From Puccinia triticina (taxonomy: Eukaryota; Basidiomycota; Pucciniomycetes; Pucciniales; Pucciniaceae), in contig NC_070571.1 of assembly GCF_026914185.1 (NCBI RefSeq), forward strand, positions 3,410,001 to 3,474,000: DNA of 64,000 nt, read 5' to 3'. Position 1 is the first letter of the stretch, and the number at the start of each line of letters is the position of its first letter. The notes under the pieces are model-generated. The model did not search any database, was not told the DNA's origin, and worked only from the letters and a program-made list of their open reading frames with translations. Below are positions 32,935-43,351 of this stretch, piece by piece. Made by a program: the position numbers and the translations under genes.

Positions 32935-34084
32935 CAACGATGTCACCATTATGATACATGTAATGTAGCGGCATATACAATGTATTGTAATTGGGCTCCG
33001 TTACACACTAGTGAAAAGTGGTGTAGCGCATTGGCACACCAATGCGCTACCAATGCAGAATATCGAATTCCCCAATGCATAAGTTTGAAAACCTCTGTAA
33101 CGCATTGGGTAATCAATGCACTACCAATACAGTAGCGGGTGTATCGGTGTAATCATGTTTTAGCATTGTGGACCTTACAAGACATATGTATACTATCAAA
33201 CCTATGAGGCAGTAAGGGGGAGGGAGGAGGGGAAAAGAATGCAAAAAAACATCCACATAAAACAAAAAGAAAAAAAACTACTTAATGTGAAACTCCAGCG
33301 CTAGTAGTAGTACTAGCATTTGCCTTTTTCTCAAGCTCTTTGTATCCTTTGGTGATAAACATTTGGGCGTCTTCAAACTCGCCATTGGCCTCATATCCTT
33401 GCTGCAACCATTGGTGAGAACATACCAATCTCTCAACGGTTCTAGGGGCTAGGTTCCCACAATCATGTCCACAAACGTCGGCTGCAGCCGAGAAACACGG
33501 CTCCACAGTTGCCAAGCAAGCCAAATATTCCTTGGCCATTGATGACAGGATGGGGGCACCTCTGCGGGCCAGAGACCTTTGGGAGTCATGATCGGGCCGG
33601 ACATAGTTTGCATGGGTCTTAACTGGGGTGATTGTCCAATTCAATTGACACAAGGGAGGTTGGGCGGCACGGGCAGAGGATGAAGGGCGTGGAGAGGCCA
33701 ATGCACAGGATGACTGAGCCACAATGGGATGGTGCCCGGTGGTGGATTAGCCTGACTCCGAGTTGAGGATCAAATACCAGTGGATATACATATCCACCGG
33801 GGCTGGTAAAGCACCGGGGAGATGGGGAGGGCCGGGGCAGAGCCCCTAGCCTAGGACCCCCTGTTACATGCCAATTGTATTGTGTAATAGAGCGGTAGCG
33901 CATTGGCGCACTCAATACTCCAGTCTGACATTGGATGTATCGCAGCGGCGGGCCTTTACATAGAGGGAAAATTACACTGTAACATAGCGGGCAGCAATTA
34001 CGCTACTGTTACGCCGTAACGGCAATATATTAAGATACATTACACGTCAATACAAATACATGTATTGTAATGGTTACATTGTTG
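32935..34084 (-). mobile_element. Non-autonomous hAT element, 1150 bp
   Basis: Terminal inverted repeats: left CAACGATGTCACCATTA, right end TAATGGTTACATTGTTG, then further matching ATACATGTA. CAAGTGG flanks both ends directly (32928-32934 and 34085-34091), a 7-bp duplication; eight bases match with one mismatch, as expected for hAT (8 bp). Inside is only the C-terminal hAT dimerisation domain on the reverse strand. Subterminal GTAGCGCATTGG-like words repeat near both ends (33023, 33893). The element is an internally deleted copy. Confidence 0.82.
33282..33722 (-). pseudogene. hAT transposase C-terminal dimerisation domain
   Basis: The frame contains GAPILSSMAKEYLACLATVE, then CFSAAADVCG and NLAPRTVERLVCSHQWLQ. 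The family form is 'P.L..MA.DYL.I.ATS.P.ER.FS.AGD....R..L.P.....L..L..W'. In transposases of this type the domain mediates multimerisation of the enzyme in the nucleus. The zinc finger and catalytic RNase H fold of a complete hAT transposase are missing, so this copy cannot transpose itself. The start shown is only the frame edge. The tail ELEKKANASTTTSAGVSH is variable sequence after the domain. Confidence 0.8.
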
Positions 34085-35216
34085 CAAGTGGTTGGTTGCC
34101 TTAAGAGTTTATCCCTAGAGCCCACTGTAGCACGCAGGCTACAGGATGATGAGAGGTGGGTCTGTGGCGGAGCAAAAGCTACACGCGGCTCTAACAAAAT
34201 GGAGAGAAAGAGCTTGTATGGATTTCCACTCAAAAAGACGGATGGGTGGGAAACAGAAAACAAAAGGGAGGCCCTAATATGAGGGCCACCAACAGGAAGG
34301 AAACAAGAACAAACAGGAAGGCCGTTGAGTGTACAGGCATGGAGGTGCGTACAGATGACGTGCCTGGTATGACACAGGAGAGAAATGAACTAGACATACC
34401 TAGAAGAAACAACCCCTTCTGCGTAGTACGCAAGGGCTTTGGCATCTCTAATTTCTGGCTTGTAAAACAGTGCGCCCATAGTATGGGCACCTGTTGCGTA
34501 ACCTCTTGTAGCACGGCTACACCACGGATTGTAAAGATGTTTTGATGAGGCTCACCACAGCATGGAAGCTAGAGAGAGGAGTTTGACGGCATTCTAAGGC
34601 AAGCAGCGGAGATGGCAGGAGTTAGCGTGAGAGTGGAGCTTGGCAGATGACATGCCTGTGTGTATAGCGCTTGGCGGATGACAAGTGTGTGTATAACGCT
34701 TGGCAGATGACAAGTGTGTGTGTGTGAACGGAGTTAGGGGATGGCATGCGTGGGAGGTGGGCGGAAGATATCTTTTAGTTCTCTTCCTTTTCTCTATAGA
34801 ACCACGGTGGGGGAGGGAGGATTCATCATCATACTCCCCACAGACTCTCTTCTTACGGTTTTACTTTACTTTGAAGATTTTTGTGCTTCTTTTAGTTTGC
34901 GTATGTTGCGGACTTGCTTTATGTGTCACAGTTGTGCTTACTTTACGGCTGTTTTGTTGCGGTTTTGCGGAGTTATCTTATTTATGCAGCTGAGTTTTAT
35001 TTTACGGTTTACCTCTGCGGAGCTTTATTATTTTACGCGCTTTAATGCATTTATCCAACTGAGAGCCCTACAGCGTGGCAAAGCTGTGGAGCAGAGTGCC
35101 TCCAGATCACCCAACTTTACCCGGGAATCATCTTGGAGCGGCAAAATCCTGCCAATTCTACGCAGTGGCCACTTTTGTTCACCACACCGCTGCACCGCCG
35201 CCTTCTTCCTGTTGTC
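34085..35216. other. No recognised gene; short tandem repeat
   Basis: 34640-34735 holds three copies of about 37 bp (GCTTGGC(A/G)GATGACA(A/T)G(T/C)... with GTGTGT runs). 34246-34545 and 34741-35286 are open but show no domain. The T-rich stretch 34800-35050 resembles untranslated or LTR sequence. Confidence 0.45.
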
Positions 35217-35815
35217 GGGATGCTCCAGCAGCCAGCAAACCAGCAGTCAATTTGGATCGCCGTTCTCCAGCAGACCAGCCTCATGAGGCAATCCCAACGC
35301 CCGTTGCGCCTCCACCTTCCCCCCATCATCCGGATGCTACAGCAGCCCGCAACCCAGGTGCCAATCCAGATCCCCTTCCTCCAGCAGACTGGCCTGAAGA
35401 GGCAATACCAACGCCTGCTGCGCCACCACCTTCTCTGAATCATCTGAATGCTCCAGCAGCCAATTTGGATTGCCGTCCTCCAGCAGACCGGCCTGAAGAG
35501 GTCATCCCAAAGCCCGCTGTGCAGCCATCTTCCCCCCAGTCATCTGGATGCTCCAGCAGCCAATTTAGATTGCCATCCTCCAGCACACCGGCCTCAAGAG
35601 TCAATCCCAACGCCCGCTGTGACACTGCCTTCTTCCCATCATTCAGATGCTTCAGCAGCCAACTCCAATTGCCATCCTCCAGCAGACCAGCCTGAAGAAG
35701 TGATCCCAACCCCCCGCTGCGCCTCCATCTTCACGACATCGTTTGGATACTTTGGCAGCCAACTCCAATCACCATCCTCCAGCAGACCAGCCTCAAGATT
35801 TGTTGTCACCCGCGG
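35217..35815. repeat. Tandem array, six units of 100-114 bp
   Basis: Units start GATGCTCCAGCAGCC or variants at 35219, 35332, 35446, 35546, 35646 and 35746, each followed by CTCCAGCAGACC(G/A)GCCT and CAATCCCAACGCCCGCTG. The last four spacings are exactly 100 bp, so the reading frame changes at each unit; the Pro-rich frames here therefore are not one repeat protein. Confidence 0.85.
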
Positions 35816-36097
35816 CGGCATTACCATTATCTTCCTCTCTGCCTCCCAGCCTTCTCCCTCACAAAAGGCCACTTCAACCCACCAAGGTGAGATGCCACTA
35901 CATAATTTTTGGGCTGAAAATCTAACTCAACAAGTCAATTTTTCATTATTTCATTCATGTAGGATGAATTGACATATCCAAGTACACACCAGAAACCCTT
36001 CCATTCACCACCTGTCCCTATTTAACCAGCTTCGCTAATGAAACAGAAGAATTCCAAGCATAGGATGGAATTTGCCATTGTTCTCAATACTTCTTAT

Positions 36098-37291
36098 CAC
36101 TTCAAGGATAATTAGATTTCCCAAAAAAAATACTCAAAGTTTGAGGTTGGGAAAATCATTGAAAAAAAATCATTCTGTACTGAAAACAATGCAAACTGAG
36201 CGTGCTCAGCCAAAAAAAAAAAAATGTGTCAGACTGAGTAAAAAACAAGGGGCACATTTTTGGGGTGATTTGTTGGATGGGCCTGCACAAGGCCCGCATG
36301 GGCCCGTAACAGGCCCATTGGGCCCGATGAAAAAGTAGTATTTGTTTGGAATTCCCATGCTCTGCTAAAATGTGAAATGGGTCAAACTGAATAAAAAACA
36401 TGGGGGTACATTTTTGGGGAGTTTTTTGGATGGGCCTGAATGAGGCCCACATGGCCCCCACAAAGCCTACTGGGCCCATTGAAAGAGTAGCCTTGGTTAA
36501 GAAAGCATATGCTCAGCTAAGAAATAAAATGTGTCAGACTGAGTAAAAACCCTAGGGGCATATTGTTGGGGAGGCTTTTTGAATGGGCCTGCATCAGGCC
36601 TGTACGGGCCAACAGGGTTCCAAGGAAAAGGAAAGGGCCTGGACATACATTCGGTGAGTGCACAAATGTCATACAGATGTCAGAAGCCCTTCAATATCTT
36701 CTGTTGATTAGTGGTCAATTGGTGCTGCTCTGAAACATCATATGGGCATTCTTAACCAAGACTACTTCTGGGTTGGCCGAACCAGCTTTGGGTGGGCCCT
36801 GACGGGCCTGATGCAGGTCTGTCAATAAGCCCTGCCCAAAAGTGTGGCCCCATGTTTTTTAGTCAGGTTGACACATTTTTGTTTCTTAGCTGAGCATAGG
36901 CATTCTTGACCAAGGCTACTCTTTCAATGGGCCATGTGGGCCACATTCAGGCCCGTCCAAAAAATCTCCCCAAAAATGTACCCCCATGTTTTTTATTCAG
37001 TTTGACCCATTTCACATTTCAGCAGAGCATGGGAATTCCAAATAAATACTACTTTTCAATGGGCCCAACGGGCCTGTTAGGGGCCCATGCAGGCCTTGTG
37101 CAGGCCCATCCAACAAATCACCCCAAAAGTGTGCCCCATTGTTTTTTACTCAGTCTGACACATTTTTATTTTTTTGGCTGAGCACGCTCAGTTTGCATTT
37201 TTTTTCAGTACAGAGTGAGTTTTTTTTCAATGATTTTCCCAACCTCAAACTTTGAGTAATTGTTTTGGGAAATTTAATTATCCTTGAAGTG
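36098..37291. mobile_element. Foldback element, ~500-bp inverted arms
   Basis: 36098-36610 and 36790-37291 are inverted copies. The ends are CACTTCAAGGATAATTA and its complement. Each arm is built from about three repeats of 150 bp, each with TCAGACTGAGTAAAAAAC (or GGTCAAACTGAATAAAAAAC), CATTTTTGGGG and ATGGGCCTG...GGCCC. The middle (about 180 bp) is unique. No transposase frame; open frames are arm artefacts. No certain target duplication at the borders (TTAT left, TGTA right). Confidence 0.88.
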
Positions 37292-38248
37292 TGTAAATCC
37301 AGGTTCTCTTCTTTCCCTGAAGAATCTGAGGACTTCAAGCTCTTGGCTAGCCAGTAACAAGTTTGTTGGCTTAGATCTCTGTGCCCACGCTGTAAGACTC
37401 AAAAGTGGTTGCAAAACCTTGTTGCTGAATGGAGAAGGGGATGATGGAGGTGCAAACTCTGCTCTTCTATACTATCAGATAACAAGACCCACCAAGCTAA
37501 GCTTGGCAAGTTTTAATCAAGTGATAGGTCTGGTTTCCAGATGAAGTTGTTTGATGACAGGTGTGTGAAAGATGAGAGAGTTTATGAGGAGTGGAAAGGG
37601 TGAAAGTTGACTTGATGTTTCTGGTGGGGATTGAACACAGGTCCTTGTAGGGTGATATATAGAGTTGAGAAGAGTGCCTAGGCTGAGAAGGATATGTATC
37701 TCAGTTGGGAGTTGAACCAGGAACCGGGTAACTTGTGACAGGTATGTGATATGTCAAGAAAGAGATATGAGAGTGAGCTCAGTGGTTATTGCAGATAAGA
37801 GGGATGATATGGTATGTTATAAAAGTGTAACAATGATGATAATGGCTAAAGGGTGATATCTGTATAACTGGTGGGTACTGAACTGACGGAAAAACAACTG
37901 GGGGGAGAGAGCTCCTTATATAGACAAATGTGAGGGATTTTAGCTACAAGGGGGACCCTGGATGAGGGATTAAAGAACCTGGGACTGAATTTCAGAGCAA
38001 AAAGACCAAAAACTAAGAGAATGGGATGTAAGAAAAACAATAGAGGACATAAGGGAAAAGAGAAGATAAAGAAACAAACCCTGAGACAGATGGCTACACC
38101 ACGGAGCGCGGTCAACACAGCAACAACGCAATAAATTGCGCCGGCGCGCCCCCCCCCCCCATTGCCACCAAAGAAGTTTGGTGGCCGACCTGATGTCTCT
38201 GCGCGGGAGGCCGTCAACGCCGCGGTTGGCACTGCCTCCCGCGCAGGC
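37292..38248. other. No recognised gene
   Basis: Repeated degenerate words of the type GGGATTGAACACAGG and GGGAGTTGAACCAGG occur at about 37628 and 37708, with a third near 37870. A reverse frame at 38380-37970 is open but ends in a low-complexity GC region with a run of 13 C at 38147-38160. Confidence 0.4.
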
Positions 38249-39613
38249 CACCAGGAAAATTTTCATGTCAACTGGGGGCAGGTGACGTGAAGGCATCTCC
38301 AGTCTGGTCTCCATTCCAACTCCACTCTGAAAATCAGCCCACCACTTGTACTGCTCATTCCAATGAGCAGGTTCATTCATGTTCAGCTCACTTCATGCTC
38401 ATATTCTGCTCAGAAAACGTATGTAAATGTATATGTACATATGTACATAAATGAGCTGTGCTTTGGGATTGCCGGATTCACACGCACGCGTGTAGTCTGA
38501 CGCCTTGGCCCTTGCACCCATCTGGGGTGCACCTGCTCCCGGAGGACCCGCTCGGCTAACCTCTCCTCCCTTACGGACACTTCTTGGCCCTTGGGATCCC
38601 TCTCAGGGGACCTCAAGCCAATGCAAGGCTGTGAGGAGGGGGATCCCTAGTGGACTGGGGAACACACCTCCCCAACCCTCACACAGGAGTCTTGGAGTCC
38701 CCCTCCCGGGTTCTCGGGACTCCTTGGGCGCCGCAACATAGCGCCGAGCCTGTGAGTAGGAACAAGACGGCTCCCGCCGCAGGTTTGAGTGTACATAACC
38801 GCTAAGCACAGGCGGCGAGCTAGGCTAACATAATCCCCTTGTTTCAGGGGCCGGAGGAGCCTCTGAATCGCTCCGCGGGAGGGTCCCGGCGGTGTTTCAC
38901 CCGCCTCCCTCTGAAACAAGGGGCTTGTGTTAAGCTAGGGCGGCAAGCATGCACAGTGCACCTGCCCTGCCAGGAGGCCGCCCCGCCGCGTTTAGGTCAG
39001 AGTGGACTCAATGGCTAGTACAAATGGCCATCCAAGTGAGTCTCCTCTGCCTGGTGGCCAGTATCAACCGGCCATCCAGTGAGCCCCTGCTGGATGATGG
39101 TGTGTACCGGCCATCGAGCGAAGCCGAGCCCCTGCTTGATGGGCGGTGTGTACCGGCCATTGAGCGGAGGGGAGCCTCTGCTTGATGGCGGTGTGTACCG
39201 GCCATTGAGCGGAGGGGAGCCCCTGCTGGATTGCGGTGTGTACCAGCCATCGAGCGGAGCCAAGCCCCTGCTTGATGGCCGGTGTGTACCCGCCATCAAG
39301 CGGAGGGGAGCCCCTGCTGGATGGCGGTGTCAATGGCCACACAATGGCTCGGGGAAGACTTGCTCTCAAGGTGTAAATACATACATATCCTTGCAGCCCC
39401 CTGAAGCTGAACAAAAGTCTGAACTCAAACATTCGAGCTCAGGAGTTCAGCAATGTTGGTGGATGAGTGGACTCAGTCTTACTCACCCACCCCCAATGCG
39501 CAAATGAGTAAAGAAATACATTGCACAGAGTCGTGCTGAAGTTGTGGCAGAGTCTCAGCCTGTGTTCCTTCATGTCACCTGCCCCCAGTTGACATGAATT
39601 TTTTCCTGGTGGG
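38249..39613. repeat. Segment bounded by a 45-bp inverted repeat
   Basis: 38249-38292 and 39568-39613 are inverted copies (CTTCA(C/T)GTCACCTGCCCCC then AGTTGACATGAA, about 45 bp). Between them are a GC-rich region, a hairpin element at 38818-38939 (arms AGCTAGGCTAACATAATCCC and complement, with CCCCTTGTTTCAG) and a minisatellite. It may be one composite element. Confidence 0.55.
39062..39332. repeat. Minisatellite, about 6 units of 45-48 bp
   Basis: Unit begins CCATCGAGCGGAG or CCATTGAGCGGAGGGGAGCC, continues CCTGCTTGATGGCGGTGTG and TACCGGCCAT. Frames open on both strands are repeat peptides. Confidence 0.85.
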
Positions 39614-39867
39614 CCTTGCGTCAGCGTCCGCTGTTGGCATTTCTTTTGCGTTGGGCCCGCGCAGAGGCATGCTGTTGGCATTTCTTTTGCGTTGGGCCCC
39701 CGCAAGAGATAGCTGCATTCGGCAACGCCTGCGCAATCAATTTGTGTCGGCGCATCAATGACGCAGGCGTTGCGCAATTGCCACTGTTGGCTTGACTTGC
39801 AGAAGGGTGCTTGCTGTCAGCACAACCCCGAAGTCAAGCAGAGCAATGTGAGTTAAAAAAAGAATCC

Positions 39868-40121
39868 ACCCGGTTTTCTTTTCAGAAAAACCCGCCGGAT
39901 GATCTTGTATCTGCAAAACGCACAGGGAACCCGGAAAGACATTGTCCGGGCTTGACAGATGGAAAAAGAACATGCTGGCAATTATCCAACGGGTTTTCTT
40001 TTTCAGGAAAACCCGCGGATTTGATTTATTGCTAGGAAGAGAGCCTTGTTGGCTTTCTTTTTCAGGAAAACCGACATGACTGAAACACACTGCGGGTTTT
40101 CTTTTTCAGGAAAACCCGCAG
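39868..40121. repeat. Four dispersed hairpins of one type
   Basis: Hairpins at 39870-39896, 39989-40018, 40049-40075 and 40088-40121 share a left arm GCGGGTTTTC (or shorter), a TTTTTCAG loop and a right arm GAAAACCCGC. Spacers between them are not alike. No gene is evident; plus and minus frames through them are artefacts. Confidence 0.8.
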
Positions 40122-40433
40122 GATTGGAGTAGAGAAAATGGGACATTTGAGATGACAGTGTGGGGGAAAAGAACAGAGTTACAAGAAAAAAGTGAATCAC
40201 TATTTGGCGGCGGCGGCAGTGACGGCGGCGTCGGCAAGGGCGTCACAGACGTTGTTGAGAGTCGGGACAGTGAAATCTGCCTTTGGGATGTCGGCAACAC
40301 CAGGAAAAAAAAGTAGTCACTTGATGGCAAGTGACATGACACAGCTTTGTTTTCAGCTCCAACACTGCTCCAATGCTGCTCCTCTCCACCAGCACATCTA
40401 GGGCTCACATTACAGGTGTCAGGATCAAAGCAC

Positions 40434-41056
40434 TCAATGTGACAAAAACAGATGGTGCTCAGCTTTGGCCCTGGCCCAGCTTATGTTCAGCTTTTACCCT
40501 GGCTCAGCTGATGTTCAGCTTTTACCCTGGCTCAGCTGATGATCAGTTTTTCCCCTGGATCAGCTGATGCTCAGTTGTTTCCCTGGCCCAGCTGATGCTC
40601 AGCTTTAGCACCAGCCACCTGATGATCATCTTTGGCCCTGGCACAGCTGATGCTCAGCCTTGGCTGTGGCTCATCTGATGCTCAGCTTTGGCCCTAGCCT
40701 AGCTGATTTTCAGCTCTGGTTCTGTCCAAGCTGATTCCCATCTTTTTCTCTGGCCTGGCTCAGCTGATACTCAGCAAGCTGAGCATCAGCTGGCCAGCTG
40801 GCCCAGTACTGGGTCAAAGCTGAGCATCAGCTGGGACAGGACTAGGAAAAGGCTGAGCAAGGACTGCTACAAAGCTGAGCATCAGCTGCGCCAGGACTAG
40901 TACAAAGCTGAGCATCACCTGGGCAAGGACTATTCAAAAGGCTTTCTTCCAATTCTAAGAGTGAGCTGCGTGAAAAAGCTGAGTATGAGCTGGGCAAAAA
41001 AGCTGAGTATGAGCTGGGTACCAAAGAACAGAACTGAGGATCAGTTGGGCTCATCA
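40434..41056. repeat. Palindromic array on CAGCTGATGCTCAG
   Basis: About ten copies of CAGCTGATG(C/T)TCAG with T-rich and CCCTGGC spacers run to 40770. After a 32-bp perfect-core palindrome centred at 40776 the same word continues inverted (CTGAGCATCAGCTG) to about 41056. Spacing is roughly 30-36 bp. The whole segment could fold into a hairpin of about 300 bp. Confidence 0.85.
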
Positions 41057-41198
41057 AAAACTGAACAGGACCTCCTTGGTAAATTTTGTAAATTGAGGAG
41101 ATGGTTGGGAGATTGGGGTAGATAGTGGATAGATATTGGATAGATGGTGGGTAGGTGGCTGGAGCTGGTGTGATGTCACTTGTCATAAACTGACTATT

Positions 41199-42800
41199 TT
41201 ATTTTCCTGGTGCAAAGTTTCTCAAATGAGAAAACAAGGTGTGGTCCTTGTCCAAGACAAGCTGCGCATGTCTTGAGTCAGAGAGAAAATAGTAAGGGTC
41301 AGTAAGAGAGAACATGGTTGACCAAAAGGAAATAAAAAACTTACTGTCGTTGAAACTCAATGGAAGAGCCTTGGAGAATGCCAAGGCGCTCGTCAATCTC
41401 AAGCCACTGGGAGGTCTTCTTTGATTTGTGGACGTAGCAGTGAACCATCACTAAGCAAGCATAGCTCACTCGAATTCGCATCGCCCAATTGTTGTCCACT
41501 TGAGCTTGTATTTCACTTGCGGTCATTTTTTTGCCCCGTGGCGGGAGGTCTCGGTAGATCTGAATGGAGGGCACAAAGAAGAACCCATGTTAGTTAGTAG
41601 ATACAAGTCATAAAGAATGCTAAACTAATACTTACAGCAGTGAGCAGCGCATGCCAATTGGGAACGGCTCCCTTGATAGAAACCCGCTGGGTTTCAAGGC
41701 AGTTTGTCAGAAGCTGCTCAAATGAATGTTAATGTTAGTCTGTTCGAATGAAAGTTAGGTGATATTTAGCTTACCAAGGCCCGCAAGCTGCTTCATTGAT
41801 GCTTGAGGAGCTCGCCGACTGTCTCCCAATAGTGTTCAAGCGCCGCCGGGTCATCTTGAAGCTGCGCGGCAGGCAAATGGTCCTCCTTCCAATTGGCTGG
41901 TTGCTGCTCAATGGCATCCTGAAGGGCTCCATTCTCTAGTCAACAACCAGCGAAAAAAAATGAAACAGACTTACAAAGGTGAGAAAATATAAGGTCCTGG
42001 GGAGGGTACCATTGCGATGTGGGTTGTTTGAATACGCCTCAAGCGCCAGGTTCATCAAGATGATGTAAGCACGAGTTTGCACAAAGTCCTGAAAAAGAGT
42101 TGTGGTTAGCCAGGAGGTTGCATAACGGTATGTAGGACAATGGAATAGTGGAGAAGAAAACTACTTACCTTGAATCGGTCATTGTAAACGTGTTCAGCGA
42201 CCAAGGGCGAGCGTGCAGCAAGGGAGAGCTGATGAAACGCCGCTAGGGCGAATATCACGTTGGCATGTCTAGCTTTGGGAGTGCACTGGTTAAGCAGAGA
42301 AAATAATCAGGGAGTTAGCTTGCGATTGACATGGAAGCGACTTCAAATGGGTAGGATGGAGTTTGAGATATGTAGGAAACAATTGACTTACCTTGCTTGT
42401 TAATAAAGCAATTGACAAGTGCTCCGGGTTAAGCTTCAACTTGGATTGAAGCATGGCACACACTTCATCAAGGTTAGGATCACCAACAGGGATAAGCTGT
42501 TGATCCGATTCCATGGTCTGATTGGCAAGGGAGGCAGGTAATTGATCAGACATTTGCGCATCAAGCTTGGCTTCCCCAGAAACAAAGAGTTCGTTGGGGC
42601 AATCACTTCTAATGGAGCAGAAGGGACACCAGCCGGGCGTGGAATGGTACTTGGAAGCAAGGGCAGATGATCTCGAACGCCCTGGAAAAGATTGAGGGGG
42701 TCATCCAAGCCACCATGGATGATGTCATTCATGGTCACGGCCATGAGGAGGGGCAAAAGGGGAGATGGATCAGAGTGGCGATCAAGGATGGGAGACAAGT
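41199..42800 (-). pseudogene. Seven-exon conserved gene of unknown function
   Basis: Exons on the reverse strand, all with GT...AG borders: about 42800-42392, 42285-42169, 42088-42011, 41935-41775, 41713-41636, 41559-41345 and 41261-41199. Marker motifs: AMLQSKLKLNPEHLSIALLT, ARHANVIFALAAFHQLSLAA, DFVQTRAYIILMNLALEAY, QQPANWKEDHLPAAQ, ETQRVSIKGAVPNWHALLTA, MASEIQ-type AQVDNNWAMRIRVSYACLV, and a Lys/Asp-rich end LVLDKDHTLFSHLRNFAPGK. The protein is mostly helical. Two defects are seen: a frame change near 42590 and an in-frame TGA near 41796. It is divergent from the KDZ gene, 0.5 kb away, and may be a passenger of that element. I recall similar hypothetical proteins in rust fungi but no function. 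Confidence 0.6.
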
Positions 42801-42974
42801 GGGTGTATTTCTTGGAAGGAAGGGAGGAGGGAGGACGGACTTGGACAGAAATGGGGGTGGTTTTATACCTTCAAGTCCGTGCAGATGTTGATCTGCATTC
42901 CATGCAAGATCTGGTTGGATGACCGACAATTCAATGACACAAATAGGGTCCGCTGTTTTTTCGGGCTGATTGTG

Positions 42975-43146
42975 GGGCTGACGCAAGCTGGAGTTGGGAT
43001 GATCAAGGGAGTCAAGCTGACGCAAATTGGAGTCGGGATGATTGAGGGAGTTGGGCTGACGCAAATTGGGGTTGGGATGATCGAGGGAGTTGGGCTGACA
43101 GAGGCTGGGTTTGGGACCATCAAGGGAGTTGGGCTGACGCAAGCTG
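42975..43146. repeat. Minisatellite, about 4.5 units of 39 bp
   Basis: Unit: GGGATGATC(A/G)AGGGAGT then TGGGCTGACGCAA and ATTGGAGTT-like sequence. On the reverse strand it reads as a 13-residue repeat with PNSLDHPN and, in another frame, PTPSIIPTPICVS. It lies at the 5' side of the reverse-strand gene and may encode its N-terminal tail. Confidence 0.85.
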
Positions 43147-43351
43147 GGTCAGCTGGCTGTCCGGGTGAAAGGCAACTTGTTCAGGACCAACATGGTGCAT
43201 TCTGAATCGACCAAAAATAAAAAGAGAAGGTAAGAACCGTGGTGAGAACGATTGTAGATGTGAGCAAGCGCTGGGAATTTTTTTTGTCTTTTTTTATCAA
43301 AACAGAAGGAAGAAAAAAAAAACTTACTTGTTTGCTTGTTTTTTGGAACAG

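Noticed and set aside
35075..35972. Proline-rich repeat protein
   Set aside because: Unit length of 100 bp shifts the frame at each unit.
36156..37181. Proteins in the foldback arms
   Set aside because: The same peptides recur in inverted orientation in both arms; no start or domain.
36098..37291. Firm CACTA assignment of the foldback element
   Set aside because: Ends begin CACTT, not CACTA, and no 2-3 bp duplication is seen.
37600..37880. tRNA gene or tRNA-derived SINE
   Set aside because: GGTTCAACTCC-like words resemble a B box on the reverse strand, but no A box, cloverleaf or poly-A tail could be found.
39008..39507. Repeat proteins on both strands at 39.0-39.5 kb
   Set aside because: All frames come from the 45-48 bp minisatellite.
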